From Duganella guangzhouensis (GTDB lineage: Bacteria; Pseudomonadota; Gammaproteobacteria; Burkholderiales; Burkholderiaceae_D), in NCBI RefSeq assembly GCF_009674535.1, contig NZ_WKJK01000018.1:84119-148118 (forward strand): a DNA stretch of 64,000 nucleotides, read 5' to 3'. Below are positions 8,011-17,288 of this stretch, in pieces. Each line of letters opens with the position of its first letter. Position 1 is the stretch's first letter. The position numbers were made by a program, and so were the translations under genes. The notes beneath the pieces were generated by a model. That model did no database searches. It saw nothing but the letters and a program-made list of their open reading frames with translations, and was not told where the DNA came from.

Positions 8011-9860
8011 GCGACACGGCACGCGTGGCGATTGCCGCCACACGTGCCGTAGTCGCTGCGCTGCTGTTATTGCTGTTCTGGTTGTGCGGCCCGGCGTGGG
8101 CGCTCGCGCCTGCGTCCGCGCTGGACGTCAACGCCATGCCATCCGGCGCCCAATCGCTGACCGCTTACGCCACCGTGCTTGAAGATCCCGCCGGCGCGCT
8201 CGATCTTGACGGCGCCCGTGCGCGCGCCGCCGACTTCCGCAGCACCGGCCAGGCCGACGAAGCCTTCAGCTTCGGCTATACCCGCTCTACCTACTGGCTG
8301 CGGGTGGAGCTGTACAATCCTGGCGAACAGGCGCTGGCGCGCATGTTCGAAATCAGCAATGCGCGGCTGAGCGACATCCGCTTTTACTACCGCGATCACG
8401 AACACCATACCGGCAGTGCGCGGCCCTACGCCTCGCGGCCGTACCCAAATCGCTATTACGTCTTCCCGATCGAACTGGCGCCGCATGAGCGGCAGGTGAT
8501 CTATGTGCGCGTCTGGTCCGAAGGCGCCAAGCTGATTCCGATGACGTTGTGGGACCCGCTGGCCTACGCCGCCTACGAGCGGCACGACTATCTGGTGCAG
8601 GGCGCCTACTTCGGCGCGGCGCTGGCCATGTTGGCGTTTAATCTGGTGCTGTTCCTGAACCTGCGCGACCGCCTGTATCTGCAATACGTCGGCTTCGTAT
8701 TCTTCGCCGTGATGGCGCTGTCCGGGCAAAACGGCCTGGCGCATGAATGGCTGTGGCCCGGCGTGGGCGGCAGCTGGCCGAACGTGGCCGCATCGTTGGG
8801 ATTCTCGCTATCCGCCGGCATGCTGACCGCCTTCATGCGACGCATGATCGGCACGCGCAAGCTGGTGCCGCGCCTGGACTGGGTATTGCGGATGCTGCTG
8901 GTGTTCTTCTTCGTCTCGCCGTTGGCAACACTGTTCTTCTATGTGCAAACGGCCGGCAAGATCACCACCATTTGGGCGATTGCCTCACCGCTGATCATGC
9001 TGATCGGCGTGGTATGCGTATTCAAGCGGCACCGCAGCGCCTACTATTTCACGGCCGCTTTCGTACTGCTCTTCATCGGCAACTCATCCAGTTCGCTGGC
9101 GGCGCTGGGCTGGTTGCCGCATAACCCCATCACCAACTACGGCAGCCAGATCGGCTCCGCGATCGAAATGATGGTACTGGCGTTTGCGCTGGCCGACCGC
9201 CTGCACGTGATGCGGCGCGAAAAAGCCACCGCACAGCGCGACGCGCTGGCCGCGCAGGCCAGCCTGATCGTCGGCCTGCAGCAGTCCGAACGCCTGCTGG
9301 AAGGCCGGGTCGAACAACGCACCCGCGAACTGCAGGCAGCCAATGAACATCTGGCCGCGCTCAGCATGACCGACGGCCTGACCGGCATCGCCAACCGCCG
9401 CCGCTTCGACGAAGTGCTGGCGGCCGAATGGGCGAGGGCGGCGCGGCAGCAGCGGCCACTGGCGATCGGCCTGCTGGACATCGACTACTTCAAGCAATAC
9501 AACGACCACTATGGCCACCAGCAGGGCGACGATTGCCTGCGCCGCGTGGCGGCCGCCTTCAAGACGCAACTGCAGCGCGGCGGCGACCTGGTGGCGCGTT
9601 ACGGCGGCGAAGAATTCGCCTTCATCGCGCCGGCGGTGGATGCCGAACAAGCGCTGGCGATCGCCGATAGCGTGTGCCGCGCGCTGGAAGCGCTGGAACT
9701 GCCGCACGCGGTCGCCCCCAACGGCACGCTCACCGTCAGCATCGGCGTCGCCGCCTGGATGCCGAAAGCCGGCGAATCACCCGCCGACCTGCTGCAAGCC
9801 GCCGACCAGGCGCTCTACCGCGCCAAACAACTGGGCCGCAACCGCGTCGAAGTCCATTAA
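7989..9860 (+). CDS. Membrane diguanylate cyclase with 7TMR-DISM sensor
   Basis: About 623 residues. A signal sequence is followed by a periplasmic 7TMR-DISMED2-type domain (about residues 50-190; STYWLRVELYNPGEQ is typical). Next come seven membrane helices (about 195-400), a coiled linker (about 415-455) and a C-terminal GGDEF domain. The active site RYGGEEF is intact and an inhibitory I-site RGGD lies five residues before it, so it should make c-di-GMP with product inhibition. The start is uncertain. TTG 7989 gives the longest frame and overlaps ppnN, while GTG 8025 starts just before the hydrophobic signal. Neither has a clear ribosome site, so translation may be coupled to ppnN. Confidence 0.9.
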   Translation: MLPRDSISDTARVAIAATRAVVAALLLLLFWLCGPAWALAPASALDVNAMPSGAQSLTAYATVLEDPAGALDLDGARARAADFRSTGQADEAFSFGYTRSTYWLRVELYNPGEQALARMFEISNARLSDIRFYYRDHEHHTGSARPYASRPYPNRYYVFPIELAPHERQVIYVRVWSEGAKLIPMTLWDPLAYAAYERHDYLVQGAYFGAALAMLAFNLVLFLNLRDRLYLQYVGFVFFAVMALSGQNGLAHEWLWPGVGGSWPNVAASLGFSLSAGMLTAFMRRMIGTRKLVPRLDWVLRMLLVFFFVSPLATLFFYVQTAGKITTIWAIASPLIMLIGVVCVFKRHRSAYYFTAAFVLLFIGNSSSSLAALGWLPHNPITNYGSQIGSAIEMMVLAFALADRLHVMRREKATAQRDALAAQASLIVGLQQSERLLEGRVEQRTRELQAANEHLAALSMTDGLTGIANRRRFDEVLAAEWARAARQQRPLAIGLLDIDYFKQYNDHYGHQQGDDCLRRVAAAFKTQLQRGGDLVARYGGEEFAFIAPAVDAEQALAIADSVCRALEALELPHAVAPNGTLTVSIGVAAWMPKAGESPADLLQAADQALYRAKQLGRNRVEVH

Positions 9861-9863
9861 AAA

Positions 9864-9886
9864 AAAGCCGCTCATCGAGCGGCTTT
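9864..9886 (-). terminator. Bidirectional hairpin ending lysS and the diguanylate cyclase gene
   Basis: There is a perfect 10-base stem AAAGCCGCTC / GAGCGGCTTT with a 3-base loop. On the minus strand it runs into a long T tract, so it is a strong terminator for lysS. It is weaker in the other direction. Confidence 0.8.
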
Positions 9887-9895
9887 CAGTGTGGC

Positions 9896-11425
9896 TTACT
9901 CTTCGCGGCGCAAGTGCGGGAACAGCAGCACGTCGCGGATGTTAGGCGAGTCGGTGATGATCATCATCAGACGGTCGATGCCGATGCCGCAACCGCCGGC
10001 TGGCGGCATGCCGTATTCCAGCGCGCGGATGTAGTCGGCGTCGTAGTACATGGCTTCTTCATCGCCGGCATCCTTGGCGGCCACCTGGGCCAGGAAGCGG
10101 GCCGACTGGTCTTCGGCGTCGTTCAGCTCCGAGAAGCCGTTGGCGATTTCGCGGCCGACCATGAACAGTTCGAAGCGCTCGGTGATGCCTTCGCGGGTGT
10201 CCGAGGCACGTGCCAGCGGCGACACTTCGACCGGGTAGTCGATGATGTAGGTCGGTTCCCACAGCTGCGCTTCGGCGGTTTCTTCGAACAGCGCCAGTTG
10301 CAGCGCGCCCAGGCCGGCGGTGGCGAATGGCTTGACGCCGAACTTCAGCAGTTCTTTCTTGATGAATTCCGCATCGTTCAGCTGTTCGTTGGTGTACGAA
10401 GGCGCGTACTTGTTGATCGCTTCGACGATGGTCAGGCGGTGGAATGGCTTGGACAGATCCAGCTCACGGCCGCCGTAGGTCAGCGTAGCGGTGCCGTGGG
10501 CATCGATCGCGGCCTGGCGGATCACGGCTTCGGTGAAGTCCATCAGCCACTTGTAATCGGTGTAGGCAGCGTAGAACTCCATCATAGTGAATTCAGGGTT
10601 GTGACGGATCGACACGCCTTCGTTACGGAAGTTGCGGTTGATCTCGAATACGCGGTCAAAGCCGCCCACCACCAGACGCTTCAGGTACAGCTCAGGGGCG
10701 ATACGCAGGAACATCTGCATGTCCAGCGCGTTGTGGTGGGTGATGAAAGGCTTGGCCGCCGCGCCACCTGGAATGGTGTGCAGCATCGGCGTTTCGACTT
10801 CCATGAAGTCGTTCTTTTCCATGAAGCGGCGGATCGACGAGATCGCGGCGGTACGCGCCTTGAAGGTGCGGCGCGTGTCTTCGTTCATGATCAGATCGAC
10901 GTAACGCTGACGGTACTTGGTCTCCTGGTCGGCCAGGCCGTGGAACTTGTCCGGCAGCGGGCGCAGCGACTTGGTGATCAGGCGCAGCTCGGTGACCTTG
11001 ATGGTCAGCTCGTCGGTTTTGGTCTTGAACAGGGTACCAACCACGCCCAGGATATCGCCCAGGTCATAGTGGTGCAGCGCGGCCATGGCGGCTTCGCCGG
11101 TCAGATCCAGCGTGGCGTAGATCTGGATGCGGCCATCGGCTTTCTGGCCGGAGGCATCTTGCAGCGTGGCGAAAGCGGCTTTCTTGCCGGCTTCGCGCTT
11201 CAGCATCATGCGGCCTGCCAGTTTAACGGTGACCGGTGCAGCTTCCAGTTCTTCGCGGGTCTTCTCGCCGTACTGTGCGTGCAGGTCGGCCGCCTTGTGT
11301 TCAGGCTTGAAGTCGTTCGGGAAGGCGACGCCTTGTTCGCGGATGGCGGCCAGTTTGGCGCGGCGCTCGGCGATGATTTTATTTTCGTCCGGGGCGGCTG
11401 CTTGGTCTTGAAGATCCGTAGTCAT
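9896..11425 (-). CDS. lysS: Lysyl-tRNA synthetase (class II)
   Basis: 509 residues, normal for bacterial LysRS. An N-terminal anticodon-binding OB fold is followed by the class II core. Motif 2 is seen as FEINRNFRNEG and motif 3 as GCGIGIDRLMMI near the C-terminus, and TPMLHTIPGGAAAKPF is the lysine-site region. It charges tRNA-Lys in the cytoplasm. It is the last gene of a prfB-HAD-lysS run, 26 bases after the HAD gene. Linkage of prfB and lysS is widespread in proteobacteria. A terminator follows. Confidence 0.97.
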   Translation of the reverse strand: MTTDLQDQAAAPDENKIIAERRAKLAAIREQGVAFPNDFKPEHKAADLHAQYGEKTREELEAAPVTVKLAGRMMLKREAGKKAAFATLQDASGQKADGRIQIYATLDLTGEAAMAALHHYDLGDILGVVGTLFKTKTDELTIKVTELRLITKSLRPLPDKFHGLADQETKYRQRYVDLIMNEDTRRTFKARTAAISSIRRFMEKNDFMEVETPMLHTIPGGAAAKPFITHHNALDMQMFLRIAPELYLKRLVVGGFDRVFEINRNFRNEGVSIRHNPEFTMMEFYAAYTDYKWLMDFTEAVIRQAAIDAHGTATLTYGGRELDLSKPFHRLTIVEAINKYAPSYTNEQLNDAEFIKKELLKFGVKPFATAGLGALQLALFEETAEAQLWEPTYIIDYPVEVSPLARASDTREGITERFELFMVGREIANGFSELNDAEDQSARFLAQVAAKDAGDEEAMYYDADYIRALEYGMPPAGGCGIGIDRLMMIITDSPNIRDVLLFPHLRREE

Positions 11426-11451
11426 GGTCTTTACTTTTGTTGAGGTGATGA

Positions 11452-12120
11452 TTAATTGGTGGCGGAGGCGAACAACTCGTCCACATCCAGCTCGCTGAAA
11501 TCGCGCACGACCGCGATCACATTGTCGAATTCCGCAAACGCTTCGGCCGGCAGGGTGGTGGTCAGCACCACCGCGCGCATGCCGGCGCGGCGCGCCGCTT
11601 CCACGCCCAGCGGCGCGTCTTCGAACACGATGCTGTTGACGGGCAGCGTGCCGGCGCGCTCGGCGGCCAGCAGGAATACGTCCGGATTCGGCTTGCCGCG
11701 CGCCACGTCGGCGGCGCCGGCGATGGCGTTGAATTCCTTGCGCAGGTCCAGGCCATCCAGCGTGAAATCGATGTTCTCCGTCGGCGCGGCGGTGGCCACG
11801 GCCAGCTTGATGCCGTTTGCCTTGGCGCGGGTGATGAAGTCGACGAAACCGGTGGTCGGCGCCAGGTGCGGCGCGTACATTTCGCGGTACAACGCTTCCT
11901 TCTCGAAGTCCAGCGCGGCGCTTTCTTCCTTGGTCAGCGATTTGCCGAAGTAGGTGCTCATGATTTCATGGCCCTGACGGCCGGCCGTGTTGCGGAAGAA
12001 GTCATCCGCATCGATCACGTGACCACGGCGCTGAAAAAACTCCAGCCACGATTTCACGTGGAAGGACATATTGTCGACAATGGTACCGTCCATGTCGAAG
12101 ATGAATGCACGCTGGGTCAT
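11452..12120 (-). CDS. HAD-superfamily hydrolase (beta-phosphoglucomutase-like)
   Basis: 222 residues. Motif I is FDMDGTIVDN (nucleophile Asp and acid/base Asp), motif II lies in ATAAPTE, the motif III lysine is in RGKPNPDVF, and motif IV is FEDAPLGVEAA. A helical cap lies between motifs I and II, which places it in HAD subfamily I with the phosphoglycolate phosphatase and beta-phosphoglucomutase group. The substrate cannot be told from the sequence. It sits between prfB (3 bases) and lysS (26 bases), so it is co-transcribed with translation genes. Confidence 0.88.
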   Translation of the reverse strand: MTQRAFIFDMDGTIVDNMSFHVKSWLEFFQRRGHVIDADDFFRNTAGRQGHEIMSTYFGKSLTKEESAALDFEKEALYREMYAPHLAPTTGFVDFITRAKANGIKLAVATAAPTENIDFTLDGLDLRKEFNAIAGAADVARGKPNPDVFLLAAERAGTLPVNSIVFEDAPLGVEAARRAGMRAVVLTTTLPAEAFAEFDNVIAVVRDFSELDVDELFASATN

Positions 12121-12123
12121 GAA

Positions 12124-13228
12124 TTAAACGCCTTGTTTGAGCGATGCCGAGATGAAGTCGTCCAGGTCGCCGTCCAGCACGCCCTTGGTATTGCCGGTCT
12201 CGAAGTTGGTGCGCAAGTCCTTGATGCGCGACTGGTCCAGCACATAGGAACGGATTTGGTGGCCCCAGCCGACGTCGGTCTTGGAGTCTTCCAGTTTCTG
12301 CTGCTCGCTCATGCGCTTGCGCAGTTCCAGTTCGTACAGCTTCGCCTTCAGCATTTCCATCGCCTCGGCCTTGTTGCGGTGCTGCGAACGGTCGTTCTGG
12401 CACTGTACGACGATGCCGGATGGGCCGTGGGTCAGACGCACCGCGGAGTCGGTTTTGTTAATGTGCTGACCACCGGCGCCGGACGCGCGGTAGGTGTCGA
12501 TACGCAGGTCGGCAGGATTGATCTCGATGTCGATCGAGTCATCCACTTCCGGATAGACGAACAGCGACACGAACGACGTGTGGCGGCCGCCGGCCGAGTC
12601 GAACGGCGATTTGCGCACCAGACGGTGCACGCCAGTCTCGGTGCGCAGGAAGCCGTAGGCGTATTCGCCTTCCACTTTCAGCGTAGCGGTCTTGATGCCG
12701 GCCACCTCGCCGTCGGACTGCTCCATGATCTCAACCTTGAAGCCCTTGCGTTCGGAATAGCGCAGGTATTGGCGCAGCAGCATCGAGGCCCAGTCCTGAG
12801 CCTCGGTACCGCCGGCGCCGGCCTGGATGTCGACGAAGCAGTTGTTCGGGTCCATCGGGTTGCTGAACATGCGGCGGAATTCCATGCCTTCGATGACCTT
12901 GCGGACTTCTTCAGCGTCGACGATCAGCGCTTCCAGCGTGTCGTCATCGCCTTCTTCCTTGGCCATGTCGATCAGATCGCCCATGTCCTTCAGGTCGGCG
13001 TCGGCCTTGGTCAGCGCGAAGACGATCGCTTCCAGCGATTTTTTCTCTTTGCCCAGATCCTGGGCTTTTTTCGGGTCGTTCCAGACGGCCGGATCTTCCA
13101 GCTCGCCGTTTACTTGTTCGAGTTTCTCCGACTTCTTATCGAAGTCAAAGATACCTCCGAAGTTCGGCTTCGCGCGTGGTCAGATCGGCGAGCAGGGAGG
13201 TGAGGGCGTTAATGCGTTCGGCTTCCAT
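12124..13228 (-). CDS. prfB: Peptide chain release factor 2, expressed by programmed +1 frameshift
   Basis: The gene is split. An ATG at 13228 starts 27 codons ending in CTT-TGA (TGA at 13147-13145). Reading resumes one base further on, at GAC, and continues to 12124. The joined product, complement(12124..13146, 13148..13228), has 367 residues (E. coli RF2: 365). The stop-codon recognition tripeptide SPF is at about 207-209 and the catalytic GGQ at 252-254. The residue equivalent to E. coli position 246 is Ala, the common active form, not the Thr of E. coli K-12. RF2 terminates at UGA and UAA. It heads the prfB-HAD-lysS unit. Confidence 0.96.
13145..13163 (-). promoter_or_regulatory. RF2 programmed frameshift site
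   Basis: On the minus strand the site reads CGGAGGTATCTTTGAC. An internal Shine-Dalgarno (GGAGG) lies three bases before the slippery CTT, the in-frame UGA follows, and then a C. This is the classical autoregulatory arrangement: low RF2 lets ribosomes slip +1 and make more RF2. Confidence 0.93.
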
Positions 13229-13377
13229 GTTTTCTTCTTTTCTCAGGCTGAAATCAAACCTTGGATTATACCGTAAGCGGCTACGCTCTCCCAGCGCCGC
13301 CCCGCGATCCGTGCGCCAAAACCGAAATGCTGTCATTTATGCCACAAAGCGGATAGAATACCGCAGCCTATAACTTC

Positions 13378-15405
13378 ATGATGCCCTTGATGCGCCTCCG
13401 CCGCCACGCCGCTTATCTCGTCCTGCCCACGCTGTTGATGGGCTGCGCCGACCTGCGCGCCGGCAGCGCCACGCCATCCGGCGCCGAGGCCACGCTGGCG
13501 CTGCTGGAGACCACCGACCTGCACGCCAACGTGCTGAGTTATGACTATTACAAGCTGAAGGCCGATCCGGCCATCGGCCTGGAACGCACCGCCACCTTGA
13601 TCCGGCAGGCGCGCGCCGAGTATCCGAATAATCTGCTGATCGATAACGGCGATGCCTTGCAGGGCACCGCGCTGGCCGATTATCAGGCGCTGGTAAAGCC
13701 GGTGGCCTGCGGCGACACGCTGGCCATCTACAAAGCGCTGAACCAGTTGGGCGTGGACGGCGCCGGCATCGGCAACCACGAATTCAACTACGGGCTGGCC
13801 TACCTGAATCAGGTGACCGGCAGCCATTTCGATGTCGACGGCGTGGCAGCCGACGCACCGCGCTGCGCCGGCCCGGCGTTCCCCATCGTGCTGGCGAATA
13901 TTTATAGTGTCCGCACGCGCCAGCCGCTGTTCGCCCCATACCGCATCCTGACGCGCGAGATCAGCGCCACCGGGCCGGATGGCAAGCCGCTCAAGTCCAG
14001 CATCAAGATCGGCATCATCGGTTTTACGCCACCGGGCGTGCTGTCGTGGGACAAACACTGGCTGGCCGGGAAGGTCTACGCCGAGGGTGTGCGCGAGACC
14101 GCGCAAAAATACATCCCGCGGATGCGCGCCGAGGGCGCCGACCTGATCGTCGCCATCTCGCACGGTGGCATCGACGGCGCGTCATACACGCCGGAGATGG
14201 AAAACGCCAATTACTATCTGGCGCAGGTGCCGGGTGTCGACGCCATGTTGATCGGGCACGAACACCTGCCATTCCCGGACGCCGCCAGCAAGCACGCCGG
14301 TTTCAACCTGCCGGGCGTGGACAAGAACAAGGGCACGGTCTATGGCGTGCCGGCGGTGATGGCCAACCTGTGGGGCAAGCACCTGGGCGTGATCGGCCTG
14401 CACCTGAAGTATGACGGCCAGCGCTGGCTGGTGGACCGCAGCCGCACCACGGTGGAAGCGCGCAGCACCAAACAGCCCGACGGCAGCTATGTCGCCGCTG
14501 ATCCGGCCATCGCGCCGCTGGTCGCGGCCGAACACGAAGCCACCATCCGCTACGTCCAGACGCCGGTCGGCACCAGCGATTTCCGCATGAGCAGCTACTT
14601 TGCGGACGTGGGCGACATCAGCGCGATCGAACTGGTGAACCAGGCGCAGACCGCGTACGTGCAGGATTATGTGCGCGCCAACCTGCCGCAGTACGCCGCG
14701 CTACCGGTGCTGTCGATGGCGTCGCCGTTCAAGACCGGCGCCGCCGGCGTGGCCGATTACACCGACGTCAAGCCCGGCGCCGTGGCGCTCAACAACGCGG
14801 CCGATCTGTATTTGTACCCGAACGCGTTGCACGCGGTGAAACTGGATGGCGCCGGCCTCAAAGCCTGGCTGGAGAAAGCCGCCGGACGCTTCAACCGGAT
14901 CGATCCCGCCAGTACGGCGGCGCAGGAACTGGTCAACACCAATTTCGCCGGCTTCAACTTCGACATGCTGACCAACGCCGACATCAGCTACCAGATCGAC
15001 GTGACCCAGTCAGAGGGGCGGCGCATTGTCGACCTGCGCTACAAAGGCGCGCCGCTGGCGCCGACGCAGGAATTCCTGATCGCCACCAATAACTACCGCG
15101 CCAGCGGCGGTGGCGGCTTCCCTGGGCTGGATGGCAGCAAAACCGTCATCGCCGCGCCGGACTCCAGCCGCGATGTGCTGATCGCCTACATCCAGAAAGC
15201 CAGACAGCTGACCCGTACCCGCAATGGCAGCACCCGCAGCTGGCGTTTCGCCCCGGTCGTGCTGCGCGGTCCGGTGGTTTTCCACAGCGCTCCTGGCCTG
15301 CTGGATTTGGCGCGCGAAGCCGGCCTGTCCAACGTCAGCGAGCTGAAAGCCGACGACGGCGGTGGCAAAGGCTTTGCCCTGTACGCTGTGGACCTGAGCA
15401 AATGA
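13378..15405 (+). CDS. cpdB: 2',3'-cyclic-nucleotide 2'-phosphodiesterase/3'-nucleotidase, CpdB-like lipoprotein
   Basis: 675 residues of the 5'-nucleotidase superfamily. The N-terminus has a type II signal with lipobox LLMGC (Cys23), which suggests a lipoprotein; E. coli CpdB is a soluble periplasmic protein. Metal-binding motifs are all present: TTDLHANV (Asp47, His49), DNGDALQG, GIGNHEFNYG, ISHGGID and IGHEHLPFP. The C-terminal nucleotide-binding domain has TNNYRASGGGGFP. It should dephosphorylate extracytoplasmic nucleotides so that nucleosides can be taken up. It diverges from prfB, about 149 bases away, and its TGA overlaps the ATG of the next gene, so the two are coupled. Confidence 0.93.
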   Translation: MMPLMRLRRHAAYLVLPTLLMGCADLRAGSATPSGAEATLALLETTDLHANVLSYDYYKLKADPAIGLERTATLIRQARAEYPNNLLIDNGDALQGTALADYQALVKPVACGDTLAIYKALNQLGVDGAGIGNHEFNYGLAYLNQVTGSHFDVDGVAADAPRCAGPAFPIVLANIYSVRTRQPLFAPYRILTREISATGPDGKPLKSSIKIGIIGFTPPGVLSWDKHWLAGKVYAEGVRETAQKYIPRMRAEGADLIVAISHGGIDGASYTPEMENANYYLAQVPGVDAMLIGHEHLPFPDAASKHAGFNLPGVDKNKGTVYGVPAVMANLWGKHLGVIGLHLKYDGQRWLVDRSRTTVEARSTKQPDGSYVAADPAIAPLVAAEHEATIRYVQTPVGTSDFRMSSYFADVGDISAIELVNQAQTAYVQDYVRANLPQYAALPVLSMASPFKTGAAGVADYTDVKPGAVALNNAADLYLYPNALHAVKLDGAGLKAWLEKAAGRFNRIDPASTAAQELVNTNFAGFNFDMLTNADISYQIDVTQSEGRRIVDLRYKGAPLAPTQEFLIATNNYRASGGGGFPGLDGSKTVIAAPDSSRDVLIAYIQKARQLTRTRNGSTRSWRFAPVVLRGPVVFHSAPGLLDLAREAGLSNVSELKADDGGGKGFALYAVDLSK

Positions 15406-15917
15406 AGCACCGCCTCCTGCTCTCCATCGCCGTCAGCCTCGCGCTGGCCGGTGTCGCGTCGGCCGGGCCGGTGGAAGAAGGGCGCTTATGCCTGCGTGGC
15501 TCCGAGCGCACGCCGGCCGATCTGCCGCGCGCTTTCCAGCTGTTCCGTGGCGCCGCCGAAAAAGGCGACCCGCAAGCGGCTTACTATCTGGGCATGATGT
15601 ACAAGAACGGCATGGCCGTCGCCCGCGACTACAAGACCGCAGCCCAATGGTTGCAGTTCTCCGCCAAGCGCGGCACGCCCGCCGCCATGTACGCGCTGGC
15701 TCAGCTACTGCTGGCTGGCGAAGGCATCGCGCGCGATGAGCAAAGCGCCCGCCGCTGGATCGAAAAAGCCGCCGATCTCGAATACCCGGAAGCCGTGATG
15801 GCGATGGCGATTGGCCTGCGCGACGGCTCCATGGGCTTTGAGCGCAACGAGGCGCTGGCCGAAACCCAGATGCGTTTCGCCAACCGCGCCCTCAAGCATG
15901 CGGGCCGGGGCATGTAG
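15402..15917 (+). CDS. Secreted Sel1-repeat protein
   Basis: 171 residues. There is an N-terminal signal peptide (cleavage near ASA/GP), then about three Sel1-like repeats (residues 35-150) with helices such as GDPQAAYYLGMMYKNG and RGTPAAMYALAQLLLAG and YPEAVMAMAIGL. Such repeats mediate protein contacts and have no enzymatic role. Translation is coupled to the cpdB-like gene by an ATGA overlap. The function is unknown, but a periplasmic partner or chaperone role is possible. Confidence 0.8.
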   Translation: MKHRLLLSIAVSLALAGVASAGPVEEGRLCLRGSERTPADLPRAFQLFRGAAEKGDPQAAYYLGMMYKNGMAVARDYKTAAQWLQFSAKRGTPAAMYALAQLLLAGEGIARDEQSARRWIEKAADLEYPEAVMAMAIGLRDGSMGFERNEALAETQMRFANRALKHAGRGM

Positions 15918-15946
15918 CCCTTGCTGCGTTGCCGCACATCTATCTG

Positions 15947-15975
15947 TTGCTGCTGTCGTTCTACTAACCTACAAT
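15947..15975 (+). promoter_or_regulatory. Candidate sigma70 promoter of the ABC importer operon
   Basis: TTGCTG and TACAAT are separated by exactly 17 bases, with the expected start about 60 bases before the substrate-binding protein gene. The -10 matches consensus at 5 of 6 positions and the -35 at 3 of 6, so this is a prediction only. Confidence 0.45.
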
Positions 15976-16044
15976 GGGTTCCCGATGGGGCGACTTTCCA
16001 GCGTACGACTACGAAAAAAAGCGTTGTATAACAGGAGATGACAG

Positions 16045-17205
16045 ATGAATTTCAAGTTGAAATTGCTGGTGGCGGGTCTGGCTTTGGGTTTCGCGGCGTC
16101 CTCTCAGGCCGCAGACCCCATCAAGATCGGCGTATCCGGTCCCTTCACCGGCGGCTCGGCGCCGATGGGTGTGTCGATGCGCGACGGCGTCAAGCTGGCT
16201 GTGGCCGAGATCAACGCCAAAGGCGGCCTGCTGGGCCGTCAGATCCAGCTGATCGAACGCGACGACGAAGCCAAGAATGAACGCGGCGTGCAGATCGCCC
16301 AGGAACTGATCAACAAAGAGAAGGTCGTCGCCACTGTTGGCTATATCAATACCGGCGTGGCGCTGGCCTCGCAGCGCTTCTACCAGGACGCCAAGATCCC
16401 GGTAATGAACAACGTGGCCACCGGCTCCATCATCACCAAACAGTTTGCCGACCAGCCGGAGAACTACATCTTCCGCACCTCGGCCAGCGACCAGATTCAG
16501 TCGCAGATGATCATCAAGGAAGCGATCGACAACCGTAAATTCAAAAAAGTCGCCATCCTGGCCGACTCCACCAACTACGGCCAGCTGGGTCGCGAAGACC
16601 TGGAAAAAGTACTCAAGTCGCGCAACCTGACAGCGGTCGCGGTCGAGAAGTACAACATCAAGGACGTCGACATGACCGCCCAGCTGCTGAAGGCCAAGCA
16701 GGCCGGCGCCGACGTAGTGCTCACCTACGGCATCGGCCCCGAGCTGGCGCAGATCGCCAACGGCATGGAGAAACTGGGCTGGAAAGTGCCGATGATCGGC
16801 AGCTGGCCGCTGTCGATGGCCAACTTCATCGACAACGCCGGCAAGAATGGCAACGGCACCCGCATGCCGCAAACCTTCATCCAGGACCCCAATACGCCGA
16901 AGCGCAAAGCCTTCATCGACGCCTACGTCAAAGCCTACAACCCGCCGCAGGGGCGCATGCCGTCGGCGGTGTCCGCCGCGCAGGGCTATGACTCGATCTA
17001 CCTGCTGGCCGCCGCCATCAAGCAGGCCGGCAGCACCGACGGCCCGAAAGTGAAGGCGGCGCTGGAAAACCTCAACGAAAAAGTCGAGGGTGTGGTCACC
17101 ACCTACACCAAGCCATACAGCAAAGACGATCACGAAGCCATCACCGCCGACATCACCGTGTTCGGTGAAGTCAAGGACGGCAAGGTCGTACACGCCGCCA
17201 AGTAA
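16045..17205 (+). CDS. Branched-chain amino acid ABC transporter, substrate-binding protein
   Basis: 386 residues with a signal peptide ending in SSQA/ADPIK. The mature part is a Peripla_BP_6 (Leu/Ile/Val-binding) fold: IGVSGPFTGGSAPMGVSM near the N-terminus, then AEINAKGGLLGR. It should capture a substrate in the periplasm and deliver it to the permeases encoded next. The family also binds amides, urea and aromatic acids, so branched-chain amino acids are the default guess, not a certainty. AGGAGATGAC precedes the ATG. It is the first gene of a four-gene importer operon. Confidence 0.92.
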   Translation: MNFKLKLLVAGLALGFAASSQAADPIKIGVSGPFTGGSAPMGVSMRDGVKLAVAEINAKGGLLGRQIQLIERDDEAKNERGVQIAQELINKEKVVATVGYINTGVALASQRFYQDAKIPVMNNVATGSIITKQFADQPENYIFRTSASDQIQSQMIIKEAIDNRKFKKVAILADSTNYGQLGREDLEKVLKSRNLTAVAVEKYNIKDVDMTAQLLKAKQAGADVVLTYGIGPELAQIANGMEKLGWKVPMIGSWPLSMANFIDNAGKNGNGTRMPQTFIQDPNTPKRKAFIDAYVKAYNPPQGRMPSAVSAAQGYDSIYLLAAAIKQAGSTDGPKVKAALENLNEKVEGVVTTYTKPYSKDDHEAITADITVFGEVKDGKVVHAAK

Positions 17206-17288
17206 GGCCCGCGCCTGGTGCCGCGCCGCAGTGGCCAGACTTGTGCGAACAAGGCTGGCCATTTTTCTATCGTCCGCAGGGGAAGAAC

